A program made the position numbers and the translations under genes. A model generated the notes under the pieces. That model saw only the letters and a program-made list of their open reading frames with translations, ran no database searches and was not told the DNA's origin. This document shows, in pieces, positions 1 through 5,056 of a stretch of 5,056 bases of DNA. Numbering within the stretch: the first letter of the stretch is position 1; the number at the start of each line of letters is the position of its first letter. The DNA is taken from NCBI GenBank assembly GCA_964549995.1, contig CAZJXF010000202.1:1-5056 (forward strand). Reading direction: 5' to 3'. The DNA is from Desulfatirhabdium sp964549995 (GTDB lineage Bacteria > Desulfobacterota > Desulfobacteria > Desulfobacterales > Desulfatirhabdiaceae).

Positions 1-2980
1 CCTGGGATTCGATCTCAAACCGGTGTCCGTTCATGCACAGATGCTCAAAACCCGCTATGCCAAGGAGACCACCACCATTTGCTGTTACTGTGGGGTCGGC
101 TGTGGGGCCATCGTGCATACCAGCAAGAAAGGGGATGGTCGGGTCATCAACATCGAAGGAGATCCGGATCACGTCATCAATCGCGGGGCGCTCTGTTCCA
201 AAGGCGCTGCGCTATCCGGCCTTGCCGAAAACGAAAACCGGCTGCTCAAACCGATGTATCGGGCCCCCTTCTCCGACAAATGGGAGGAAGTTTCCTGGGA
301 TTGGGCCATCGATCGCATCGCCCAGCGCATCAAGAAAACGCGTGACGCCACCTTCACCAAAACCAATGCAGATGGGTTGACCGTCAACCGGACAACGGCC
401 ATCGCATCGGTGGGCAGCGCAGCCATGGACAATGAAGAATGCTGGATGTACCAGGCTCTGATGCGTGCCATCGGGCTTGTATATATCGAACATCAGGCCC
501 GTATCTGACACAGCGCCACGGTAGCGGCTCTGGCAGAGTCGTTCGGACGCGGTGCCATGACCAACCACTGGATCGATCTCAAGAACAGCGACTGCATCCT
601 CATCATGGGCAGCAACGCTGCCGAAAACCACCCCATCTCCTTCAAATGGGTCACCGAAGCCCAGAAAAACGGCGCCACCCTCATCAGCGTCGACCCCCGA
701 TTCACCCGCACTTCCTCCAAGGCCGACATTTACGCGCCTCTTCGCTCCGGAACCGATATCGCCTTCCTGGGCGGAATGATCAAATACATCCTGGAAAACG
801 ATCTCTACAACAAGGACTACGTGTTGAACAACACGAACGCCTCCTTCCTCGTCAATCCCGCGTTCAAGTTCGACAAGGGGGTGTTCTCCGGATACAATGC
901 CGAGAAGCGAACCTACGACAAATCCACCTGGACCTTCCAGATGGATGAAAATGGGGTTCCCAAGCGGGATATGAGCCTGAAAGATCCTCAGTGTGTCTTC
1001 AGTCTCCTCAAGAAACACTATTCACGGTACGATCTGAAAACGGTTTCTGCAGCCACCGGAACCTCCGAGGCCGACCTGATGGCCGTTTACAAGGCCTATG
1101 CGGCGACGGGAGCTCCGGGTAAGGCAGGCACCATCATGTACGCGATGGGATGGACCCAGCATACGGTCGGGGTCCAGAACATCCGGGCCATGAGCATTAT
1201 TCAGTTGCTCCTGGGGAACATGGGGATTGCAGGCGGCGGCGTGAATGCCCTGCGTGGAGAGTCGAACGTTCAGGGATCCACCGATCAGGCATTGCTCTTC
1301 CACATTTGGCCCGGGTATCTGCCGGCACCGAATGCCAAACAGACCAAGCTCGAAGACGTGCTCAAGCGCAGACCGCAAAGCAAAGATCCCTTGAGCCTCA
1401 ACTGGTGGAAGAATGAACCCAAATATGTCGTCAGCCTGCTGAAGGCCTTCTTTGGGGACAAGGCGGATGAAAGCAACGAATTCGGGTATTCCTGGCTTCC
1501 GAAGTTGGATGTAGGCAAGGCCTATTCCTGGCTCGATCTCTTCGATGAAATGTACAAGGGAACGATCAAGGGGTTTTTCGCCTGGGGGATGAATCCCGCA
1601 TGCAGCGGCGCCAATTCCAACAAGGTTCGCAAGGCGTTGGCCAACCTCGACTGGATGGTGAACGTCAATATCTTCGACAATGAAACCGGATCCTTCTGGC
1701 GGGGTCCCGGCATGAAACCCGATCAGATCGGGACGGAAGTCTTCATGCTGCCCTGCTGCGTGTCCGTCGAGAAGGAAGGCAGCATCACGAACAGCGGCCG
1801 CTGGATGCAGTGGCGCTATGAAGGTCCCAAACCATTGGGATTGAGCAAACCGGATGGGGATATCATCTACGAGCTCGGAATGAAGCTGAAGGAAATCTAC
1901 AAAGAAGGCGGAGTGTTTCCGGAACCCATTCTGAACCTCCACTGGGATTATGCAACCGACCATCGGTATGATCCGCACAAGGTGGCCAAAGCCATCAATG
2001 GATATTTCCTAAAGGATGTGAAGGTGGGTGATACGGAATTCAAGAAGGGTTCCCTTGTACCCAGCTTCGCCTTCCTGCAGGCCGACGGCAGCACCTCGAG
2101 CGGCAACTGGATCTACTGCGGCAGCTACACCGACAAAGGGAACATGGCCGCCAGAAGGAAACAGGAGGACGCACCCAACAAGATCGGGCTTTACCCCGAA
2201 TTTGCATGGGCATGGCCGGTAAACCGCAGAATCATCTACAACCGGGCTTCGGTCGACGGCAAGGGACAGCCGCTCGATGCCAAACGCTGGGTTATCCAAT
2301 GGAAGGACGGCAAATGGGTGGGGGATGTGCCCGACGGTCCGGCCCCACCTGTTCTTGGAGACGACGGAAAGCCGAATCCGAAGAGTGTTCACCCGTTCAT
2401 CATGACCCTCCACGGGTTCGGACAGATTTTCGGGCCGGGCCTCAATGATGGACCTTTCCCCGAACACTATGAAGCCATGGAATGTCCGGTGGAAAAGAAC
2501 CTGTTCAGCCCGCAGCTGAACAGCCCGGTGGCTCCGAAATTCGGAACGGAGGCCGATCAGTTTGCCGCCACCTGCGATCCGCGCTATCCCTATGTCTGTA
2601 CCACCTATCGGGTTTCCGAACATTGGCAGACCGGATTGTTGACCCGGCCGCAGCCCTGGTTGCTGGAACTCCAGCCACAGGTCTTCGTCGAAATCAGCGA
2701 GGAGCTTGCCGCCCTGAAGCAGATCAAGAACGGCGAGCGGGTGGTGGTGAGCACGGCAAGGGGGTCGCTCGAATGTACGGCAGTGGTGACCAAGCGGTTC
2801 AAGCCCTTGAAGATCGCGGGCACCACCGTTCACCAGATGGGTATTCCGTACAATTTCGGATGGCGATGGCCGGAAACCGGGAAAGAGGAAAGCGCCAATC
2901 TGCTGACGCCTTCCACGGGAGATCCCAACACCCGGATTCCCGAAACCAAGACCTTTATGGCCAACATCGCCAAGAAATAA
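1..2980 (+). CDS. fdhA: Selenocysteine-containing formate dehydrogenase, catalytic alpha subunit (5' partial)
   Basis: Catalyses formate/CO2 interconversion at a Mo- or W-bis-pyranopterin guanine dinucleotide site. The frame is open from base 2 to the left edge, so the start and most of the signal peptide lie outside; 992 residues are visible, against about 1,000-1,015 for the family. The first residues (LGFDLKPVSVHA, then QM) look like the end of a Tat signal with a V-H-A cleavage site near base 37. [4Fe-4S] ligands are the cysteines at 80, 89, 101 and 194, followed by the conserved Lys (GALCSKG). The TGA at 506-508 encodes Sec, followed by the active-site His at 509-511. The catalytic Arg lies at 1253-1255 in LRGESNVQG, after MGWTQHTVG. 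The C-terminal cofactor-binding domain ends in SANLLTPSTGDPNTRIPETK. A standard gene caller would split this gene into an N-terminal fragment ending at 508 and an 807-residue protein from ATG 557. Mo or W cannot be told from sequence. Identity is very secure. Confidence 0.96.
506..508 (+). other. In-frame UGA selenocysteine codon of fdhA
   Basis: The frame is identical on both sides of this TGA, and homology continues without a break: YIEHQARI-U-HSATVAALAESFGRGAMTNHW. In characterised formate dehydrogenases (E. coli FdhF and FdnG, Desulfovibrio FdhA) this position is Sec or Cys followed by His, and it ligates the Mo or W. The hairpin just downstream supports recoding rather than a nonsense mutation. 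Sequence alone cannot show that selenium is incorporated. Confidence 0.95.
509..548 (+). promoter_or_regulatory. Bacterial SECIS element in the fdhA coding sequence
   Basis: A stem pairs 523-530 with 536-543 (AGCGGCTC with GAGTCGTT, including two G-U pairs). A further U531-A535 pair can close a GGC triloop. The apical loop starts 22-23 bases after the UGA and contains GG. Known bacterial SECIS hairpins sit immediately 3' of the UGA, within the coding region, with a small apical loop containing G at roughly this distance, where SelB binds. U522 could bulge, allowing a G521-C544 pair. The pairing was worked out by hand, without a folding energy. Confidence 0.85.
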
Positions 2981-2982
2981 CG

Positions 2983-2990
2983 GGAGGTGA
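2983..2990 (+). promoter_or_regulatory. Strong Shine-Dalgarno sequence that fixes the fdhB start
   Basis: GGAGGTGA is an eight-base match to the complement of the 16S rRNA 3' end. It lies 5 bases before ATG 2996. The in-frame GTG at 2987 is inside this element, so it is very unlikely to be the start codon, although an automatic caller could choose it. Confidence 0.88.
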
Positions 2991-2995
2991 GCGAT

Positions 2996-3715
2996 ATGGA
3001 AAAGTCCTTTTTCGTAGATACGACAGTGTGCACCGCCTGCAGAGGATGTCAGGTGGCCTGCAAACAATGGCACAACCTCCCGGCCGAAAAGACGACGAAC
3101 CGAGGTACGATCGAGAATCCGGCCGACCTCTCCTTCAATACCTACAAACTGGTCCGGATGCGGGAACAGGTGGTGGACAACAAGCTGCACTGGGTATTTT
3201 TCCCGGAACAGTGCAGACACTGCCTCTCGCCGCCATGTCAGGATACGGCCGGAGAACCGGGCGCCATTTACACGGACCCGGCTACCGGCGCCGTTCTGTA
3301 TACGGCCGAAACCCGATTCCTGAATGCCGACGAGATCATTGCCTCCTGTCCGTACAACATCCCCCGGAAATCGGAGGATGGAACCCTGGCCAAGTGCGAT
3401 ATGTGCAACGACCGGGTCCACAACGGGTTGCTGCCGGCCTGTGTCCAGACCTGCCCGACCGGTGCGATGAATTTCGGCGATCGGGACAAGATGCGCAAGA
3501 TGGCCGATCAGCGTCTTGCGGAAGTGAAAAAGAAATATCCCAAGGCCCAGCTCATCGATCCGGACGATGTCCGTGTCATTTATCTGGTTGCATTCGATCC
3601 GAAGCTCTATTATGAACATGCCATGGCATCGGCATCGGATGTGGGCCTGACCCGGCATTTGGCGTTGAAGAAAATGATTCGACCGCTGGAAGACCTGGTC
3701 AGTCGACTGGTGTAG
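2996..3715 (+). CDS. fdhB: Formate dehydrogenase iron-sulfur (beta) subunit
   Basis: A 239-residue electron-transfer subunit of the FdnH/DmsB ferredoxin-like family that accepts electrons from the FdhA cluster. Twelve cysteines are visible: C12, C15, C18, C22 (CTACRGCQVAC), C73, C76, C81 (CRHCLSPPC), C118 (SCPYNIPR), C134, C137 (CDMC), C149 and C153 (CVQTCPTGA). Twelve ligands fit three [4Fe-4S] clusters, as in the Desulfovibrio gigas enzyme, rather than the four of E. coli FdnH. There is no signal peptide and no C-terminal membrane helix, so it is probably co-exported with FdhA by Tat and stays soluble in the periplasm. The likely electron acceptor is a periplasmic cytochrome c, which is inference. 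It starts 15 bases after the fdhA stop, so the two genes are surely co-transcribed. ATG 2996 was chosen over GTG 2987 because of Shine-Dalgarno spacing. Confidence 0.95.
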   Translation: MEKSFFVDTTVCTACRGCQVACKQWHNLPAEKTTNRGTIENPADLSFNTYKLVRMREQVVDNKLHWVFFPEQCRHCLSPPCQDTAGEPGAIYTDPATGAVLYTAETRFLNADEIIASCPYNIPRKSEDGTLAKCDMCNDRVHNGLLPACVQTCPTGAMNFGDRDKMRKMADQRLAEVKKKYPKAQLIDPDDVRVIYLVAFDPKLYYEHAMASASDVGLTRHLALKKMIRPLEDLVSRLV

Positions 3716-3751
3716 TTCAATCGTGAACATGCAAGATGCGGGGTGGATCGT

Positions 3752-3767
3752 ACGTCAGGACGTCAGT
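3752..3767 (+). repeat. Two-copy tandem repeat ACGTCAGG / ACGTCAGT
   Basis: ACGTCAG occurs at 3752-3758 and again at 3760-3766, a period of eight bases. It begins 37 bases after the fdhB stop. It is short enough to be chance, but its CGTCA core recurs elsewhere in the same gap. Confidence 0.5.
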
Positions 3768-3822
3768 GCCGAAGTGCGCTGGTTCGGAAGTTCGAAACAC
3801 CCCGGCCTGTTATCCCCGGAAA

Positions 3823-3841
3823 CTCCTGCTGCCGACAGGAG
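3823..3841 (+). repeat. Small inverted repeat (6-bp stem, 7-base loop)
   Basis: CTCCTG at 3823-3828 pairs perfectly with CAGGAG at 3836-3841 around the loop CTGCCGA. No T-tract follows, so it is not a classic terminator. CCTGT at 3806-3810 could compete for ACAGG at 3835-3839. Role unknown. Confidence 0.45.
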
Positions 3842-3933
3842 GATGCATTTGCCTGGAGCGCTGGAGTGACCGAGGATGATGGGACGCATGTGCATCCGTG
3901 GAAGTGACCAATTTCGTCGAAAACTGATTGATC

Positions 3934-3980
3934 TCCATGGGATGGCGATCGCTGGATGATAGAGATCGTCATCCGATGGA
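3934..3980 (+). repeat. Long imperfect inverted repeat / RNA hairpin upstream of fdhE
   Basis: TCCATGGGATGGCGATC (3934-3950) pairs with GATCGTCATCCGATGGA (3964-3980). This gives 11 continuous pairs with one G-U, then a single G-G mismatch (3939 against 3975), then five more pairs. The loop is 13 bases (3951-3963). It is the largest dyad in the gap. No U-run follows it, so it is more likely an mRNA processing or stabilising structure, or a protein-binding dyad, than a Rho-independent terminator. Function is not known. Confidence 0.65.
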
Positions 3981-4034
3981 TGCCCACATCCCTCCGCCGC
4001 TGCCACCCGCTTCCCGAATCTCACACACTTGTTG

Positions 4035-4064
4035 TTGCCATAAACGTCATGCTGACGCTATGTC
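4035..4064 (+). promoter_or_regulatory. fdhE: Possible weak promoter of fdhE
   Basis: TTGCCA at 4035-4040 matches the sigma-70 -35 consensus at five of six bases. After 18 bases, TATGTC at 4059-4064 matches the -10 consensus at only three of six. The dyad at 4045-4057 lies between them, a common place for an operator. This is a weak candidate; no sigma-54 site was seen. Confidence 0.22.
4045..4057 (+). promoter_or_regulatory. 13-base perfect dyad CGTCA-TGC-TGACG, possible operator
   Basis: CGTCA (4045-4049) and TGACG (4053-4057) are perfect inverted copies around TGC, about 50 bases before the fdhE start. It could be a regulator site or a short hairpin. The half-site CGTCA also occurs at 3753-3757, 3761-3765 and 3967-3971. 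No known regulator was recognised. Confidence 0.35.
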
Positions 4065-4074
4065 AACCCGTCGC

Positions 4075-4090
4075 TCCCGTGCCAACGGGA
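4075..4090 (+). repeat. Short hairpin just upstream of the fdhE ribosome binding site
   Basis: TCCCGT (4075-4080) and ACGGGA (4085-4090) form a six-base-pair stem with a GCCA loop, ending five bases before the Shine-Dalgarno sequence. It leaves the binding site free, so it may form without blocking translation. A regulatory role is speculative. Confidence 0.4.
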
Positions 4091-4095
4091 AACCT

Positions 4096-4100
4096 GGAGA
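4096..4100 (+). promoter_or_regulatory. Shine-Dalgarno sequence of fdhE
   Basis: GGAGA lies seven bases before ATG 4108. It favours this ATG over the in-frame upstream candidates at 4060 (ATG) and 3928, neither of which has a good binding site before it. Confidence 0.75.
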
Positions 4101-4107
4101 ATATCTC

Positions 4108-4971
4108 ATGAACATCGGTACCGAATCTATCGATGCATTGCATCGGACCATCCGCTGGTTTCAGGAACATCGACCGATCTATTCGGAAATGCTCACTTTT
4201 TTCGGTGGTCTGTTCGAAGCCCAGCTCCGAGCCTGCGACACCGTTTCCATCGAGCAGCTGATCGTTCCTGAAGACGTGATTCAGGCACGAAAAGACACGA
4301 AATTCCCCTTGATCGGCGTGTCGGAATTTTCAGTGGATATGGAGAATGCAAGAGGTCTGACGACCGCCATCATCGACTTGGCCCGTCATTCCACCGCCAA
4401 GCTTCAGGAAGGGGCTGCTTTTATTCAAGAAGGGCTTACGGCCGGTCGGTTGACCCATGACATGCTGTTCGATATGGCGCTCAAGCGGCTCGACGAGGAA
4501 CATGTGCCGGAAGGCGAACCGGGGCTTCTGCTGTTTTTCGGATATCACAGCATCCTTCCGTCGATCATGGCCTGCCGGGATATGGCCTTACGATATCTCG
4601 CAGATGAGGAACCCTGGCGAACGGGGTATTGCCCGGTGTGCGGCGGCATGCCCGCCTTGTCCGTGCTCGATGCCAACGGAGAACGTTCCTATGTTTGCAG
4701 CTTCTGCCGGAACCGATGGGTCGTTCCACGCCTTTTCTGCGCTTACTGCAGCAACACCAATGGAGGAGACCTCGAATATTTCGAGAGTGAGGAGGAACCG
4801 GAATACCGGATCGATAGCTGCCTGAAGTGCCGTCGCTACGTCAAGACGCTCGATACGCGAAAAACAGATCGGTGGATCTATCCGGACCTCGAGATGCTTG
4901 CAAGCATCCACCTCGATATGAAAGCGATGGGGGAAGGGCTGCAACCTGTCGTGAACAATCCGTATTTTTGA
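4108..4971 (+). CDS. fdhE: Formate dehydrogenase accessory (assembly) protein FdhE
   Basis: A 287-residue protein of the FdhE family (E. coli FdhE is about 309). FdhE is a cytoplasmic rubredoxin-like iron protein that binds the formate dehydrogenase catalytic subunit and is needed for active enzyme before Tat export. The N-terminal half (about 1-165) is helical and poorly conserved. The C-terminal half holds the four family CxxC pairs: C175/C178 (CPVC), C197/C200 (CSFC), C211/C214 (CAYC) and C238/C241 (CLKC), with NRW after the second. The frame stays open upstream to 3928, but those residues are Arg/Pro/His-rich and not family-like. ATG 4108 has a correctly spaced GGAGA and gives a normal N-terminus. 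It lies 392 bases after fdhB on the same strand, which fits a role in maturing this FdhA. There is no signal peptide or membrane segment. Confidence 0.92.
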   Translation: MNIGTESIDALHRTIRWFQEHRPIYSEMLTFFGGLFEAQLRACDTVSIEQLIVPEDVIQARKDTKFPLIGVSEFSVDMENARGLTTAIIDLARHSTAKLQEGAAFIQEGLTAGRLTHDMLFDMALKRLDEEHVPEGEPGLLLFFGYHSILPSIMACRDMALRYLADEEPWRTGYCPVCGGMPALSVLDANGERSYVCSFCRNRWVVPRLFCAYCSNTNGGDLEYFESEEEPEYRIDSCLKCRRYVKTLDTRKTDRWIYPDLEMLASIHLDMKAMGEGLQPVVNNPYF

Positions 4972-5056
4972 TGGACTCGCAAACAGTCGGATAGCCTTAT
5001 TTTCCTACGAAACTTCCGGTCCAGTTTCCGGGCCTGCGAGACAACAGCTCACCGGT
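4972..5056. other. Region downstream of fdhE, nothing identified
   Basis: No gene start or convincing terminator is visible. CTCGCA (4976-4981) and TGCGAG (5035-5040) are perfect inverted copies 53 bases apart. Inside them GGTCC and GGGCC can pair weakly around 5019-5035. The T-rich stretch near 4997-5003 does not follow a stem. Confidence 0.5.

Larger units (their letters stand above)
3716..4107 (+). other. 392-base gap between fdhB and fdhE, no supported gene
   Basis: No frame here gives a recognisable protein. The reverse-strand frames (about 75-90 codons) and the upstream extension of the fdhE frame to 3928 have no family-like content. The stretch is rich in small dyads: 3823-3828 with 3836-3841, 3841-3847 with 3891-3897, 3934-3950 with 3964-3980, 4045-4057, and 4075-4080 with 4085-4090. 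It also has an eight-base tandem repeat at 3752-3767. No hairpin is followed by a T-run, so I see no intrinsic terminator after fdhB. Whether fdhE is read through from fdhAB or has its own promoter is open. Confidence 0.7.

Noticed and set aside
506..508. Nonsense mutation making fdhA a pseudogene
   Set aside because: The TGA is exactly at the Sec position, is followed by the conserved His and a SECIS-like hairpin, and the rest of the gene is intact.
212..1978. Two long minus-strand open frames (212-1018 and 1022-1978)
   Set aside because: Both are antisense to fdhA, where homology and conserved active-site residues are certain. Their translations resemble no family I recognise.
557..2980. 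Separate 807-residue protein starting at ATG 557
   Set aside because: This ATG encodes the Met of GRGAMTNHW inside FdhA. No ribosome binding site precedes it, and homology continues upstream through the Sec codon.
3715..3728. GTTCA / TGAAC hairpin at the fdhB stop as a terminator
   Set aside because: The stem has only five pairs, is AT-rich and is followed by no T-run.
2009..3730. 573-codon open frame on the minus strand
   Set aside because: It lies antisense to fdhA and fdhB, spans both genes and the junction between them, and has low-complexity His/Gly/Arg-rich content. It is a shadow of GC-rich codon use.
3928..3941. FNR-type site beginning TTGAT
   Set aside because: Only one half-site is present; the expected ATCAA partner reads ATGGG.
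3755..4024. Minus-strand 74-89 residue frames in the gap
   Set aside because: No ribosome binding site, no recognisable domain, and they run through the inverted repeats.
4041..4107. Molybdenum-cofactor riboswitch upstream of fdhE
   Set aside because: The hairpins here are short and isolated, and I could not find the multi-helix core or conserved bases of that class.
4976..5040. Inverted repeat downstream of fdhE as a terminator
   Set aside because: The six-base arms are 53 bases apart with only weak inner pairing and no T-tract after the 3' arm.

Overview
The window carries a three-gene formate dehydrogenase locus, all on the + strand. In order it holds a selenocysteine-containing catalytic subunit (fdhA, 5' end cut off by the window edge), a three-cluster iron-sulfur subunit (fdhB), a gap of about 390 bases, and the assembly factor fdhE. 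The protein sequences most resemble the periplasmic FdhAB enzymes of sulfate-reducing Desulfobacterota (the former Deltaproteobacteria). The gene order fdhA-fdhB-fdhE without a membrane gamma subunit also fits that group. Codon use is moderately GC-rich. The genus cannot be fixed from the sequence alone.

Layout. Bases 1-2980 are one fdhA reading frame, interrupted on paper by an in-frame TGA at 506-508. This TGA is read as selenocysteine: the flanking residues match the Sec-His active site of formate dehydrogenases, and a hairpin of 8-9 bp sits at the expected distance downstream (523-543). fdhB follows after 15 bases with a near-perfect Shine-Dalgarno sequence and reads 2996-3715. Bases 3716-4107 hold no gene I can support, but contain several dyads, the largest being an imperfect 47-base inverted repeat at 3934-3980. 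fdhE occupies 4108-4971. The last 85 bases contain no recognisable gene or convincing terminator.

How the parts work together. FdhA binds the Mo- or W-bis(pyranopterin guanine dinucleotide) cofactor, one [4Fe-4S] cluster and the catalytic Sec, and interconverts formate and CO2. FdhB passes the electrons on, probably to periplasmic c-type cytochromes. The visible start of FdhA looks like the tail of an export signal, while FdhB has no signal or membrane anchor, so the dimer is probably exported folded by the Tat pathway as a soluble periplasmic enzyme. FdhE, a cytoplasmic rubredoxin-like protein with four CxxC motifs, acts on the catalytic subunit before export. The cell must also have selenocysteine machinery (SelA, SelB, SelC, SelD) and FdhD elsewhere.

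I found no undescribed system. The points worth a second look are the Sec/SECIS site, an extra cysteine inside the FdhA cluster motif, and the structured fdhB-fdhE gap.
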